64,000 bases of DNA, taken from Shewanella jiangmenensis (GTDB lineage: Bacteria > Pseudomonadota > Gammaproteobacteria > Enterobacterales > Shewanellaceae). The stretch is taken from contig NZ_JAHEPS010000001.1 in the NCBI RefSeq assembly GCF_018596335.1, forward strand, positions 124,001 through 188,000, in the 5' to 3' direction. Shown here piece by piece: positions 37,132-47,282 of the stretch. Within the stretch, counting starts at the first letter, position 1. Each line of letters opens with the position of its first letter. The notes under the pieces were generated by a model. That model was not told the DNA's origin. It was given only the letters and a program-made list of their open reading frames with translations, and did not search any database. The position numbers and the translations under genes are program-made.

Positions 37132-38340
37132 TTACAAATAATCAAACAGTGACACAGAACCCACTCTGCTAAACACGTTGGATACGGCATTGAGGGCCAG
37201 TTGCTGCTTCTCAAATTCCGTAATCGCAGACGCGTAATCCAGATCTTCCAGCAGTGACAGCGCCGAGGTATTGACGACCTGCTCTTCGGCGTGTCGTCCG
37301 GCGTAACTCTCAAGGCTCTTGAGGTTGTTACCTGCCACGCTTCTGGCGATGCTGAGCTGTTTTAATCCGCTATCAGTGTTATTCAAAAGTTGTGCCAACT
37401 CAGAGATACCAGCAGGTGAATTAATGCGGGTATCGTCTTCAATCAGCGCTATTGCTTTGTTTATGGTGTTAAAAATGCTTTCTTCGTCCTGCGGCGCCAT
37501 GGTGAAACTGTCACCGGCAGCGGGTTTTCCAGACAATTTGACTTCAATACCGTTGAAACTCACCGGATTGCTGGCATCGAAGTTATTGACGGTACTGACC
37601 AAGGCATTGCCGCTGTCTCGCACTTCCAGGTTGACGCCGCCAGCGCCATTATCAATGAAATTAAAGGTATAGGTTTCTTCAACATGGGTGGCAGGGTTAG
37701 AAATGGCCGCGCTCTGCACGGTGAAACTGCCGGTCTGAGTCGACAAATAATTGACGGCATAATCACCAAGTGCGTTTGGCACCTTCATGAAGGCTGTGTC
37801 ACCGGGAATATTGGTACCAACGGCAATACCCCGTGACACCATGGCGTCACGCACGCCGGAATCACCGCTGTAAACCATGTTGCCGCTGCTATCAAAGGCA
37901 AAGGGTTCGGTATCAGTCTTAAAGCCGGAAAACATAAAATTGCCGGATTCGTCGCGGGTGTTGGCAACATTCAGCAGCTCTTCGAGGCTGCCGCGCATTT
38001 CATCGGCAATCATTTGCCGCTCGGAATCTGACAAACCGCCGTTTACGCCACGAAGGATGTTTTCCCTGAGTGTGGTTACCAGCTCTTCGGCGCTGCCAAG
38101 CTTGCTCTCGGCAATGCCGAGGTGGTTCTTGCCGTAGTCGATATTCTTTAAGAACTGATCCACCAGCGCCTGCTGCTGATTGAGGTTATCAATACCAAGT
38201 GACGCCACCGGATCGTCACCGGCGGTGTTAACCTTTTTGCCGCTGGAAAGCTGCTCGAGCAGCTTGGCCGCCTCGCTTTGCTTTTGCAGTATGCTGCTGG
38301 TGTTCTGGGTGAACATTTGCGCGGTAGATATACGCATCAC
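37132..38340 (-). CDS. flgL: Hook-filament junction protein FlgL
   Basis: The 402-residue protein starts MMRISTAQMFTQNTSSILQKQSEAAKLLEQLSSGKKVNTAGDDPVASLGI, the typical FlgL/flagellin-like N-terminus. It ends with a helical region (LEDLDYASAITEFEKQQLALNAVSNVFSRVGSVSLFDYL). It joins the hook to the filament. It is last in the flgF-L run. Confidence 0.95.
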   Translation of the reverse strand: MMRISTAQMFTQNTSSILQKQSEAAKLLEQLSSGKKVNTAGDDPVASLGIDNLNQQQALVDQFLKNIDYGKNHLGIAESKLGSAEELVTTLRENILRGVNGGLSDSERQMIADEMRGSLEELLNVANTRDESGNFMFSGFKTDTEPFAFDSSGNMVYSGDSGVRDAMVSRGIAVGTNIPGDTAFMKVPNALGDYAVNYLSTQTGSFTVQSAAISNPATHVEETYTFNFIDNGAGGVNLEVRDSGNALVSTVNNFDASNPVSFNGIEVKLSGKPAAGDSFTMAPQDEESIFNTINKAIALIEDDTRINSPAGISELAQLLNNTDSGLKQLSIARSVAGNNLKSLESYAGRHAEEQVVNTSALSLLEDLDYASAITEFEKQQLALNAVSNVFSRVGSVSLFDYL

Positions 38341-38349
38341 TCAATCCTC

Positions 38350-40266
38350 TTAACGCACCGAGGCGAACAGGGTGTCAAAAATCTGCTGGGCTGTGGTCAT
38401 AATGCGGGCGGATGCCTGATATGACTGCTGATAACGGAGCAAATTGGAGGCCTCTTCATCAAGGTTTACCCCGGAGACTTCCTGCACCCGGCTGTAGGCC
38501 TGCTCGTAAATCGCTTTGGATGATTCCATCCGCACCTCGGCCGCCTTGGTGCGGGAGCCTATGTCCTGCTTGGTGTTTTCAAATACGTCGATAAGGGTCG
38601 ACTTGCCGCCATTCATCAGCTTGTCGTCCGCCATACCGGCCATGGCCAGCGCATTGCTGTTATCACCCTCGGCGTAGCTTAAATCGAAGGTAAAACTGTC
38701 GGTTGCGGCGCCGCTTGCACTGACTTCAAAGGTAAAACCGTAGGCGCTGATGGAAGGCGGCGTGTAGGCAACGCCTGTGGCAACGGCGTTGCCATCGGCA
38801 TCGGTCACATCATAGGTACCGGCACCTGTGTTGATGGTGAAGGTAAGTTCACCGCCGGTAACCGGGAAATTGGCGGCATTACGGTTATCTATGCTGGTGA
38901 GCTTGACCGAGGTATTGCCGGAATTGCCGCTGTCTGCACTGATTTTTGGCGCGGCAGCGGCGATACCTTTGGGATCTGTCATGACCACTGACATCTGCGC
39001 TGCGGCGCCTGCGGTTGGCCTTATCTGAAACCTGTCGCCGCTTGCCATGGCGCCGGCATCAATATTGATAGAAAAGCCGTCAGCGCCGGTTAGGGTGCTG
39101 CCGCTTAAGGTCAGCGGCGTCACCACGCCTGTGATTGAGTCGGTGAGCTCATAGGTCGCGGGTGCGGTAAATTTAAGCTCATACGCGCCGCCGGACAGAT
39201 TGCCAACATCATCGATATTGACGCTGAGCTTGGCGGTGCCGGCGTTGGTGGAATACTCACCGACCCGGCTCTGGGCTATCAATGGGTCGTTGATATCCAT
39301 GAAAATATTGCTGCCAACATTGCCGTTCATATCAAAGCCCGCCTTCTGGGCTTCGTTAAAGGCGTTGGCAATCCCAAGGGCAAACTGCCCGAGCTCATGC
39401 TCGGCGGGGATCAGGGTTTTATCGCGAAAATCGTACAGCGCAGCCAATTGGCCACCGAGTTTGGCGGGGTCCACCACCAGATTGGAGCTGCCGGAGCTTG
39501 CAGTGATCCTGAGCTCATCGGAGTAAGGATCGCCCTTGGAGGTACCCATTTTCATGCTGATATCCGATGACACCAGCATCACAGCACCGCCAAGCATGAC
39601 GCTCTTGGCGCCGTTTTCCAGCGGAATAACATTCACCTGGGCATATTGGCTGAGCTCCATGATGAGCGCATCCTGCTTATCCAGCAGTTGCATATCCTCG
39701 CCCATGGTTTTCATCAGCTCACGGTTGATGTTGGCAAGCTCGGTACTGATTTCGTTGATGCGGTTGGTCACCGCTTCTATCTGCTCGTGGGTTTGTTTCA
39801 TCTGCCCTTCGAGCTGGCGCTGCATCTCATTGATGGCGCTCGCCATTTGTGAGGCAGAGCTGAGCACACCGCCGCGGATCCCCAAATCCCCCGGCAAGTC
39901 TGCCAGGCTGTTGATGCTGGCAAAAAGGTCATTGAGTGACTTGGGCACCGCCTTGCCTATCTGGGAAAACAGCTGATCGAGCTCACTCATCTTGGTGTGA
40001 GTCACTTCAGCAGCGCCTTTGGCGGTTTGACCAATACGCAGCTCACGGGCGGCATATTCGTTGTAAACACGTTTGACACTGGACACATAAGTACCTGTGC
40101 CATAAAAGCTGTTACCGAGGCGTTGTGATAAGTGAGTCGACTGGGTCGCAACCTGACGGTTGTAGCCTTCGGTGTTGGCGTTGGTGATGTTATTACTGGT
40201 CACACCGAGCTGTGCCTGGGAGGCCAATACCCCGGTGCGGGCAATATTCAGTAAATCTATGCTCAT
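38350..40266 (-). CDS. flgK: Hook-filament junction protein FlgK
   Basis: The 638-residue protein has the FlgK N-terminus (SIDLLNIARTGVLASQAQLGVTSNNITNANTEGYNRQVATQST) and C-terminus (LDEEASNLLRYQQSYQASARIMTTAQQIFDTLFASVR). The long central part is Ser/Thr/Gly-rich. It is exported before flagellin and binds the hook end. It lies between flgJ and flgL. Confidence 0.96.
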   Translation of the reverse strand: MSIDLLNIARTGVLASQAQLGVTSNNITNANTEGYNRQVATQSTHLSQRLGNSFYGTGTYVSSVKRVYNEYAARELRIGQTAKGAAEVTHTKMSELDQLFSQIGKAVPKSLNDLFASINSLADLPGDLGIRGGVLSSASQMASAINEMQRQLEGQMKQTHEQIEAVTNRINEISTELANINRELMKTMGEDMQLLDKQDALIMELSQYAQVNVIPLENGAKSVMLGGAVMLVSSDISMKMGTSKGDPYSDELRITASSGSSNLVVDPAKLGGQLAALYDFRDKTLIPAEHELGQFALGIANAFNEAQKAGFDMNGNVGSNIFMDINDPLIAQSRVGEYSTNAGTAKLSVNIDDVGNLSGGAYELKFTAPATYELTDSITGVVTPLTLSGSTLTGADGFSINIDAGAMASGDRFQIRPTAGAAAQMSVVMTDPKGIAAAAPKISADSGNSGNTSVKLTSIDNRNAANFPVTGGELTFTINTGAGTYDVTDADGNAVATGVAYTPPSISAYGFTFEVSASGAATDSFTFDLSYAEGDNSNALAMAGMADDKLMNGGKSTLIDVFENTKQDIGSRTKAAEVRMESSKAIYEQAYSRVQEVSGVNLDEEASNLLRYQQSYQASARIMTTAQQIFDTLFASVR

Positions 40267-40285
40267 GATTCGTTATGCCTCCGGC

Positions 40286-41443
40286 TCAGTTATCGCCAAG
40301 CGCCATGGCTTTCAGCTCAGATACCACGGCCTGCATCACCCTCATTACCTTATCGGCATATTGGGGATCGGTTGCATAGCCTGCGTTTTGCAGTCCCTGA
40401 ACAAAGCTTGCCGGCCTGGCCGCCTGCTTGAGCGCATCGGCGTAACGGTCGGCATTGGATAAAAAGTCAACAAAGTCGTTAAAGCTCTGCTCCAGACTGT
40501 CGTAAACCCTGAAGTCGGCTTTCTGGCGCACCGCCACCCCGTGCTCAAATTCCAGGGTACTGACCATGGTCTTGTCCCCTTCCCAGCGGCGGTCGGCCTT
40601 GATGTTAAACAGGTTATTACCGGCACTGCCGTCCGCGCGGCGTACCACTTTCTGGCCCCAGCCGGTTTCCAGTGCGGCCTGGGCAATCAAGACCTCAGGC
40701 TTGGTGCCAAGGCGTTTTGCGGCTTGCTCGGCAAGCGGCATCAGCTGGCGGATAAAGTCCTGACGGTCGCTGAAGTTCGCATCCTGGCGCGGGCCGTCAT
40801 TAAGCTTGTTAAGTGGCGCGGCTTTGGCAACTTCGACAGCCGCTGCTGGCTCACGCCCGGCAAGCAAATCGTCAAACACCGCCTCGGCGCTTGTGGCATC
40901 GTTAAGCTGCGGTCCCTGATGAATGTCATCGAGCAACAGCGGCGAGTACGGCACAGCGCTCACGGCGTGCTCCGGATTGACAGCGCGCAGCGCCTCCGGC
41001 AGCTTGCCATCAGTAGGAGTGCCATCGGTGCGCGCAGCATCGTCAGCAGCATCGCTGCGGCGCAGCATCTCAGGCACATCGTCCATAGCAAAACGCTTGT
41101 CACCGCCAAGCACAGAGGCCGGGGTTATCGGGCTGTCTTTGGGTGACAGTTGCTGCACCATCAAATCGGCAAGCCCGAGAATGCCCTTTTGCGACATGTC
41201 GACCGCCATCTGCTGGTCACGCATCTCTTCGTAAAACTTGGTGTACTGACTGTTAAACGGGCTGTCGGATTCAAACACCGCGTTGGCATCGCGCATGCTC
41301 TTCATCAGCATCTGCACGAAAATCCCCTCAAACTGCTTGGCAACTTCCTTCAGCGCGCCCTTGTCATCGGCTTTGGCCTGGGCACGAAGCTTGTCCAGGC
41401 CGCCGATGTCGAGGAAGTGCGAGGCGTTCGAGAGCTTTTCCAT
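40286..41443 (-). CDS. flgJ: Rod cap and peptidoglycan hydrolase FlgJ
   Basis: The 385-residue protein is the dual-domain form. The N-terminal rod-cap domain has KEVAKQFEGIFVQMLMKSMRDANAVF and MRDQQMAVDMSQKGILGLADLMVQQL. After a linker of about 100 residues follows a GH73 glucosaminidase domain (LMPLAEQAAKRLGTKPEVLIAQAALETGWGQKVV; the Glu in ALETGWG is catalytic). It caps the rod and cuts the wall. It lies between flgI and flgK. Confidence 0.95.
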   Translation of the reverse strand: MEKLSNASHFLDIGGLDKLRAQAKADDKGALKEVAKQFEGIFVQMLMKSMRDANAVFESDSPFNSQYTKFYEEMRDQQMAVDMSQKGILGLADLMVQQLSPKDSPITPASVLGGDKRFAMDDVPEMLRRSDAADDAARTDGTPTDGKLPEALRAVNPEHAVSAVPYSPLLLDDIHQGPQLNDATSAEAVFDDLLAGREPAAAVEVAKAAPLNKLNDGPRQDANFSDRQDFIRQLMPLAEQAAKRLGTKPEVLIAQAALETGWGQKVVRRADGSAGNNLFNIKADRRWEGDKTMVSTLEFEHGVAVRQKADFRVYDSLEQSFNDFVDFLSNADRYADALKQAARPASFVQGLQNAGYATDPQYADKVMRVMQAVVSELKAMALGDN

Positions 41444-41470
41444 AATGGGTTGCCAATTAACCGACTGAAA

Positions 41471-42562
41471 TCAGATGACGATAAGCTCGCCATGCAAAGC
41501 GCCTGCCATTTTTAGCGCTTCGAGGATTGCCAGCACGTCCGATGGCGCAGCGCCCACCAGATTCACCGCCCGCACCAACTCATCAAGACTGGTGCCCGGG
41601 TTAAACATAAACATGCGGTTATTGGCCTGAGCCGCATCTATGGTGCTTTGATCGGTCACCACGGTATTGCCGCCGGCAAGGGCATTAGGCTGTGAAACCT
41701 GCTGGTTTTCGGCGATGGTCACAGTAAGGCCGCCATGGGTCACGGCCGCCGGCAGGAGTTTGACGTTCTGCCCCACCACTATGGTGCCGGTGCGGGAATT
41801 GACGATTATTTTGGCCGACTCGTCGGCAGGCTCCACTTCCAGGTTTTCAAGGGTGGCCAGAAACGACACCCGCTGCGAGGCATCGCGGGGGGCGTACACC
41901 TGCACCGAGGCGGCATCGAGTGCCCGTGCCATCTCGGGGCCGAGCAAATCGTTGATGGCATCGGCCATACGCTTGGCGGTGGAGAAATCGGCTCGGTGCA
42001 GGTTAAACGTTAAAAAGTCGCCACTGGCAAAGGCCGATGGCACGGCACGTTCCACCAGCGCCCCATTGGGAATACGGCCAACGGTAGGCGTATTTTGAAT
42101 AACCTTTGAGCCATCAAGGCCCTCGGCGCTGAAGCCGCTGACCACCAGGCTGCCCTGAGCGATGGCGTAGATATTGCCATCAACCCCTTTCATAAAGGTT
42201 TGCAGCAGGGTGCCACCGCGCAAACTCTTGGCTTCACCTATGCTGGACACTGTCACATCAAGTGTCTGTCCGGGCTTGATAAAGGCCGGCATGTCGGCAT
42301 GCACAGCCACCACGGCCACGTTTTTAATCTTGGGTTTAACGTTGGCCGGCAAATTGATGCCGAAGTTTTTCAGCATGGTGGTAAAGGTTTGCTCTGTGTA
42401 GTTGGCCTTTTCACCTGTGCCGGGTAAGCCCACCACCAAACCGTAACCAATCAGCTGGTTACTGCGCACGCCCTGCACGGCGGCGATGTCTTTGATGCGC
42501 TCGGCCTTGGCCGGTACCACCATGGCAATCAGGGCGGCGGCAAGCAAAATTCTGAATTTCAT
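41471..42562 (-). CDS. flgI: Flagellar P-ring protein FlgI
   Basis: The 363-residue protein has a Sec signal ([23 protein letters not shown]) and the P-ring family core ([47 protein letters not shown]). ATG 42562 is chosen because AAGGAG lies 7 bases upstream; a start at 42586 would overlap flgH. It forms the periplasmic bushing around the rod. Confidence 0.96.
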   Translation of the reverse strand: MKFRILLAAALIAMVVPAKAERIKDIAAVQGVRSNQLIGYGLVVGLPGTGEKANYTEQTFTTMLKNFGINLPANVKPKIKNVAVVAVHADMPAFIKPGQTLDVTVSSIGEAKSLRGGTLLQTFMKGVDGNIYAIAQGSLVVSGFSAEGLDGSKVIQNTPTVGRIPNGALVERAVPSAFASGDFLTFNLHRADFSTAKRMADAINDLLGPEMARALDAASVQVYAPRDASQRVSFLATLENLEVEPADESAKIIVNSRTGTIVVGQNVKLLPAAVTHGGLTVTIAENQQVSQPNALAGGNTVVTDQSTIDAAQANNRMFMFNPGTSLDELVRAVNLVGAAPSDVLAILEALKMAGALHGELIVI

Positions 42563-42573
42563 GACGCTACTCC

Positions 42574-43248
42574 TTAGAAGGGCCACCAGCCACTTAAGAA
42601 AAACTGACTCAGCCAGCCGACTTTCTGCGACTCGGCAAAGGTTCCGGTGCCGCTGTACTGAATGCGGGCGTTGGCCACCCGGGTCGATTGGATGGTGTTG
42701 TCGGGGGTAATGTCCTGGGGACGAACCACGCCGGTCACGCGGATAAACTCATCGCCGTTGTTGATGGTTATCCATTTTTCGCCGCGAATAACGAGGTTGC
42801 CGTTGGACAGCACCTGCATCACGTGGGCAGAGATATTGCCCCTGAGGCTATTGCTCTGATCTGTGCCCGCTTCACGCTTGGTGTTCATGCTGTCCTGATA
42901 GCCAAGGTCGAGGGTGTTGCCGCCAATGGTCACAGGTACGCCCAGCGCCGACACAGGGCCAACTGACAAATCATTGTTTTTCTTGATTTCATTATTGGCA
43001 CTTTTGCTTGCCTGGGTGTTTTCGGTCAGCATCACTGTGATGATGTCGCCGACCCGGTGCGCGCGGATATCCGTGTAAAGGCTTGCCGCCTGGGCGTCCA
43101 TAAAAATCGAGCCCGTGGGCTCAAGCGCCACCTGCGGCTCCTCGGGGAACACAGGCGCATAGTAAGGATCGTCAGGAATGGGTTTACTGTCAGTGCTGGC
43201 ACAACCGCCCAGCACCACCAGCGAAGACAACAGCAGCAGCCTAATCAT
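42574..43248 (-). CDS. flgH: Flagellar L-ring lipoprotein FlgH
   Basis: The 224-residue lipoprotein has a lipobox ([16 protein letters not shown]) and FlgH segments ([48 protein letters not shown] and [31 protein letters not shown]). It forms the outer membrane ring. ATG 43248 fits GGAG at 8 bases; the GTG at 43257 has the site directly abutting. Confidence 0.95.
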   Translation of the reverse strand: MIRLLLLSSLVVLGGCASTDSKPIPDDPYYAPVFPEEPQVALEPTGSIFMDAQAASLYTDIRAHRVGDIITVMLTENTQASKSANNEIKKNNDLSVGPVSALGVPVTIGGNTLDLGYQDSMNTKREAGTDQSNSLRGNISAHVMQVLSNGNLVIRGEKWITINNGDEFIRVTGVVRPQDITPDNTIQSTRVANARIQYSGTGTFAESQKVGWLSQFFLSGWWPF

Positions 43249-43260
43249 GGCTATCACTCC

Positions 43261-44049
43261 TCAGAGATTCTGATTCACGTAAGCCAGCATCTGATCCACA
43301 GCTGAAATGACTTTCGAGTTCATTTCATAGATGCGTTGGCTTTCGATAAGGTTGACCAGCTCCTCGGTCACGTTCACGTTTGAGGTTTCAAGTGCGCCCT
43401 GGCGAATAGCGCCAAGGCCATCAAGAGAGGCAGTACCCTGAATGGGCGTGCCGCTGGCACCGGTTTCGAGGTACAGGTTCTGACCTATGGGGTCAAGGCC
43501 GGACGGGTTGATGAAATCGGAAATCGTCAATTGTCCGACAATCTGGTTTTCCGCATTGCCCGGAGTTTTCACCGACACTTCACCTTCGGCCGACACGGTA
43601 ATACTGGTGGCATCATCGGGGATGGTGATGGCCGGCTGCAGCACATAGCCTGAGCCAGGCGTCACTATCTGACCTGTGTCATCAAGGGAAAACTGACCGT
43701 TACGGGTGTAGGCGGTAGTGCCATCCGGCAACGCAATTTCGAAAAAGCCGGGGCCTTCAATCATCAAATCCAGCGCATTGTCGGTGGTGAGCATATTGCC
43801 CTGGGTAAACATTTTCTGGGTTGCCACCACCTTGGTACCGGCGCCGATATTCAGGCCGTTTGGCAGCTTGGTGTTGGAGGCGCTGATGCCGCCCGCCTGG
43901 TTAACGGTTTGATAAAGCAGGTCTTCAAACACAGCGCGGTCTTTTTTAAAGCCCACGGTACTGGCGTTGGCGACGTTGTTGGATATCACGGCGATATCGG
44001 TTTGCTGTGCATCTAAGCCAGTTTTACTGATCCATAATGCGGGATGCAT
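43261..44049 (-). CDS. flgG: Distal rod protein FlgG
   Basis: The 262-residue protein has the FlgG/rod family N-terminus (ALWISKTGLDAQQTDIAVISNNVANASTVGFKKDRAVFEDLLYQTV) and C-terminus (ETSNVNVTEELVNLIESQRIYEMNSKVISAVDQMLAYVNQNL). It is the main part of the distal rod. It follows flgF by 12 bases. Confidence 0.97.
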   Translation of the reverse strand: MHPALWISKTGLDAQQTDIAVISNNVANASTVGFKKDRAVFEDLLYQTVNQAGGISASNTKLPNGLNIGAGTKVVATQKMFTQGNMLTTDNALDLMIEGPGFFEIALPDGTTAYTRNGQFSLDDTGQIVTPGSGYVLQPAITIPDDATSITVSAEGEVSVKTPGNAENQIVGQLTISDFINPSGLDPIGQNLYLETGASGTPIQGTASLDGLGAIRQGALETSNVNVTEELVNLIESQRIYEMNSKVISAVDQMLAYVNQNL

Positions 44050-44061
44050 AATCCTGTCTCC

Positions 44062-44805
44062 TTAGCCAATACGTACAAGTTGAGCAGAAGCCTTATCGTT
44101 TTCTTCTGCGGTTTTCATCATTTTTACCTGCAGCTCAAACTGCCGCTGGATGTCGATAAGGGCGACCATCTCTTCGACCGGGCTTACGTTACTGCCCTCG
44201 ATGGCGCGGCTCTCCACCGATACGGTTTCATCAGCCGGCGCCGTGTTGCCGTTCATCATCCGAAACAGGCCATCATCGCCGCGCATCAGGTTTTGGTTGC
44301 CGGGATTGACAAGCTTTATCCGCGCCACTTCTTCGACCACTTCGGCGGTGGCGCCCTGAGGCCTTACCGTGATGGTGCCATCCTGGGCAATTTCGACTTT
44401 ATCAATCGGCAGTGGCAGTACAATCGGGCCTGCATCCCCCATCACGGCGTGGCCCTGTGAGTTGGTCAGAAGTCCGGTTTCATCAAACTTAAGACTGCCG
44501 GCGCGGCTGTAAGCCTCATTGCCCTGTGCATCCTCTACCGCAATCCAGCCATCGCCCTTAATGGCAATGTCCAAATCCCGGGCGGTGGAATTAATCGGGC
44601 CGTGACGAAAACTTGCCTGCGGGTTTTCCGTCATGGAAAACACCCGGGTGGGCAGCCCTTCACCAAAGGCCTGCATTGCCCGGGATTGCTCCAGATCGGC
44701 CTTAAAACCATCGGTGTTGGCGTTGGCCAGGTTGTTGGCGCGCACCGCAAGCGAGTTGAGGTTTTGCTTGGCACCACTCATGGCAATGTAGAGAAACTTA
44801 TCCAC
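44062..44805 (-). CDS. flgF: Rod protein FlgF
   Basis: The 247-residue protein begins with the FlgF pattern DKFLYIAMSGAKQNLNSLAVRANNLANANTDGFKADL and ends with EEMVALIDIQRQFELQVKMMKTAEENDKASAQLVRIG. I chose the GTG at 44805, since GGAG is 7 bases before it and the peptide then starts directly at the family N-terminus. A start at 44820 has no support. It heads the flgF-L operon. Confidence 0.95.
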   Translation of the reverse strand: MDKFLYIAMSGAKQNLNSLAVRANNLANANTDGFKADLEQSRAMQAFGEGLPTRVFSMTENPQASFRHGPINSTARDLDIAIKGDGWIAVEDAQGNEAYSRAGSLKFDETGLLTNSQGHAVMGDAGPIVLPLPIDKVEIAQDGTITVRPQGATAEVVEEVARIKLVNPGNQNLMRGDDGLFRMMNGNTAPADETVSVESRAIEGSNVSPVEEMVALIDIQRQFELQVKMMKTAEENDKASAQLVRIG

Positions 44806-44841
44806 GGCAAGCTCCGTCAAAGAAATAGCATGGACAGTTCA

Positions 44842-44859
44842 AAGCAATTACTATGCCAG
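44842..44859 (-). promoter_or_regulatory. Sigma-54 promoter of flgF operon
   Basis: On the minus strand CTGGCATAGTAATTGCTT matches TGGCAC-N5-TTGCW with one mismatch and GG/GC spaced by 10. The -12 element is about 37 bases before the flgF GTG. Confidence 0.87.
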
Positions 44860-45060
44860 TGACGTAATCTTGCACTTGCCTCGTGCTGACGCGGGCGAAA
44901 TAGTATCAAGCAGGCGCAGCCGTGGGAGGCTGCAGCAGACGGAAAAGCCAGAAACGGCTGGACGAGAAAAACCGACTTAAACGCGATTAAGCTGCTGTAA
45001 AAGACGGCAACGAAGCGCAGAAACCGCACGAAAACCAACGTAGCGAAACGCTGTAGCCAC

Positions 45061-45097
45061 GGGCAAAACATAGCCGCAAAACACTGCCGCAAAACAC
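45061..45097. repeat. Degenerate 12-13-bp tandem repeat
   Basis: Units GGGCAAAACATA, GCCGCAAAACACT and GCCGCAAAACAC are adjacent in the flgE-flgF gap, next to the terminator. Confidence 0.5.
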
Positions 45098-45100
45098 GCA

Positions 45101-45123
45101 AAAAAAAGCCGCCCGAGGGCGGC
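45101..45123 (-). terminator. Terminator after flgE
   Basis: Stem GCCGCCC/GGGCGGC with loop GA is followed on the minus strand by seven T residues. It is 16 bases past the flgE stop and separates flgBCDE from flgF-L. Confidence 0.88.
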
Positions 45124-45138
45124 AATCCAGAGATGAGA

Positions 45139-46500
45139 TCAGCGGATCTGCAGGATGGTTTGCTGCAGCGTGTTATTCACCTCAAGCGTCCGGCTGTTGG
45201 CCTGGAAATTACGCTGGGCCGAAATCAGGTCAACCAGCTCAGTGGTCAAATCCACGTTGGACTGCTCAAGTGCCGCCGAGCGGATGGAGCCGAAGGTGCC
45301 ACTGGCAGCTTCACCTGCAAGCGCGGTACCGGATGCCAAACTCTCCTTCCAGGAGGTATTGCCAACCTGAGTCAGGCCCTGCTCGTTGGGGAAACGCACC
45401 AGCGCCACCCGTCCAAGCGGCACTGTGCTGCCGTTGCTGTAGGCGGCCTTGATAAGGCCATCTTCACCCACTTCGACGTTGGTCAGACGACCGACTGTGG
45501 TACCGTCCTGGGTCAGCTCTGTCACTTCAAACGCAGAGGCATACTGGGTGGGGTTGGCAAAATTGATGGTGATGGTCTGGCTGCCATCGGCGCCCGGACC
45601 AAGAATGCCCGCACCGCCCACACCAAGGTTCTGGGTAGTGATAATCGCAGGGTCGGTACCGGTGTAGGTACCAGTGCTATTGAACTTAAGCACGGCGCCG
45701 GTCCAGCCGCCGGTGGTTTGGGCAGTGCCCGTGCCATCCGGGGTGCCATCACCGTTGGTATCTGTCTGATAGGTACCGGCCGCGCCATTAAGGTTCACCG
45801 GCTGACCATCGAGGGCGTAGTATGCCACCCAGTTGTTTTCGCCTGTGTAAGCGCCATTATTCGGACGCACAAAATAGGTGGTCAGAATGTGGGGCTCGCC
45901 GAGCGAGTCGTAAATGGTGGACGAGGTTGAGTTATTGAAGGTGGTGGGATCTTCAGGGTCAAACGCCGCAGGATCTTTGGTCTTCTCACCGGCATTGAGG
46001 TTCATCTGAATACCGACGTTCTCGGTTTTGACCGGGCTGCCGGCGGTGTCAGGAATTTGCACCGGACGGGTGGTAGTCAAGCTTACCGAGGTGGAATTAC
46101 CAAACTTGTCCACCGGGAAGGTTTGCAGGAAGTTACCGGCAGAGTCCACCAGATAGTTGTTGCTGTCGACCTTAAAGGCGCCGGCGCGGGTAAAGCTGTA
46201 GTCACGAGCCGAAGGGTCGGCCGAGGTCACAAAGAAGCCACCGCCGCTGATGGCCAAATCGAGGGCGTTGCTGGTGAACTGCAAGCTGCCCTGATGGAAC
46301 TGCTGGGCAACCTGAGTGGTCGTCACACCGCCACCCACCTGGGTTTTACTGTTGGCAAAAATCGACGCGGCATACACATCGGCAAACTCGGCACGGGACT
46401 CTTTAAAGCCGGTGGTGTTAACGTTGGCGATGTTGTTGGCCGTGGTGTTCAGATCTTTCTGTGCGGCTGCAATCCCGCTGAGTGCAATATTAAAAGACAT
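45139..46500 (-). CDS. flgE: Flagellar hook protein FlgE
   Basis: The 453-residue protein has the FlgE N-terminus (SFNIALSGIAAAQKDLNTTANNIANVNTTGFKESRAEFADVY) and C-terminus (ALEQSNVDLTTELVDLISAQRNFQANSRTLEVNNTLQQTILQIR). The middle is Thr/Gly-rich. It builds the hook under the FlgD cap. It lies 27 bases after flgD. Confidence 0.97.
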   Translation of the reverse strand: MSFNIALSGIAAAQKDLNTTANNIANVNTTGFKESRAEFADVYAASIFANSKTQVGGGVTTTQVAQQFHQGSLQFTSNALDLAISGGGFFVTSADPSARDYSFTRAGAFKVDSNNYLVDSAGNFLQTFPVDKFGNSTSVSLTTTRPVQIPDTAGSPVKTENVGIQMNLNAGEKTKDPAAFDPEDPTTFNNSTSSTIYDSLGEPHILTTYFVRPNNGAYTGENNWVAYYALDGQPVNLNGAAGTYQTDTNGDGTPDGTGTAQTTGGWTGAVLKFNSTGTYTGTDPAIITTQNLGVGGAGILGPGADGSQTITINFANPTQYASAFEVTELTQDGTTVGRLTNVEVGEDGLIKAAYSNGSTVPLGRVALVRFPNEQGLTQVGNTSWKESLASGTALAGEAASGTFGSIRSAALEQSNVDLTTELVDLISAQRNFQANSRTLEVNNTLQQTILQIR

Positions 46501-46527
46501 AAGTTTATTACCTCACTTGTCTGTGGC

Positions 46528-47256
46528 TCAGCCTTCAGCGACTGCCAGCACATCGGTTAATTTAATCCCGCCGACACCGCGCAAATTCAGGATTGCGCCC
46601 GTTGCCGCCGTCCCCAGCGACACGCTGGTCACATGGGCGTAAGTTGACACCGGCAATTCCTGGGCCTTGCCGTCCACCTTGCCGCTGGCTTTGATGGTGT
46701 AATTTCCTTCTGCGACCGGTTTACCCTCGGCGTCGAGGCCATCCCAGTTCACATCGATGTTGCCGCCTTCGCTGCCATCAACGGTAAAGCTCTTCACCAA
46801 CTGCCCTTTGGCATCCTCAATCCGAACCGTGATTTGGTCTATCTTGGTTGGGGTACTGATAACGCCCTTAATGTTTGGCTCTTCTTTTGACACATTGCCG
46901 GTGGCGGACGGGATCAGCACCTTCTGCCCTACCAGACCCGAAGCCTGCAGCGCCTGACTCGAGGTCATCACGGTGTTGAGGTTCAGAATGTGGTCATTAA
47001 GCTTGGCGATACCATCCACGGTCGAAAACGATGCCATCTGGGCAATCATCTGATCGTTTTCCACCGGTTTGAACGGATCCTGCATCGATAATTGCTGCGA
47101 CAGCAGCGCAAAAAAATCTTCCTGCGTCAGCTCTTGCTTCTTGGCTTCCGGCACCGCCGCGTTGGTCTGCAGCCGCACGCCATCCAAAAACGGATTGCCG
47201 GAGCTGGTAGTCTGCTGCGCCGCCGTTGCCTGACTAATGGAGTTTAAAAAACTCAC
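46528..47256 (-). CDS. flgD: Hook cap protein FlgD
   Basis: The 242-residue protein has an N-terminal export segment, the FlgD helix (LTQEDFFALLSQQLSMQDPFKPVENDQMIAQMASFSTVDGIAKLNDHI), and a C-terminal FlgD Ig/tudor-like domain (GGNIDVNWDGLDAEGKPVAEGNYTIKASGKVDGK). It caps the growing hook and is then replaced by FlgK. Confidence 0.96.
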   Translation of the reverse strand: MSFLNSISQATAAQQTTSSGNPFLDGVRLQTNAAVPEAKKQELTQEDFFALLSQQLSMQDPFKPVENDQMIAQMASFSTVDGIAKLNDHILNLNTVMTSSQALQASGLVGQKVLIPSATGNVSKEEPNIKGVISTPTKIDQITVRIEDAKGQLVKSFTVDGSEGGNIDVNWDGLDAEGKPVAEGNYTIKASGKVDGKAQELPVSTYAHVTSVSLGTAATGAILNLRGVGGIKLTDVLAVAEG

Positions 47257-47282
47257 GGCCTACCTCCTGTCATCAAGCCTGA

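Larger units (their letters stand above)
44806..45138. other. flgE-flgF intergenic region
   Basis: This 333-base gap holds the terminator of flgE at its right end, 12-13-bp degenerate repeats of GCCGCAAAACAC (45061-45097), and the flgF sigma-54 promoter at its left end. An open minus-strand frame crosses the whole gap, but it starts inside the terminator and has no family resemblance. Confidence 0.7.

Noticed and set aside
44817..45125. 102-codon minus-strand frame across the flgE-flgF gap
   Set aside because: It starts inside the flgE terminator, contains the sigma-54 promoter and repeats, and has no family resemblance.
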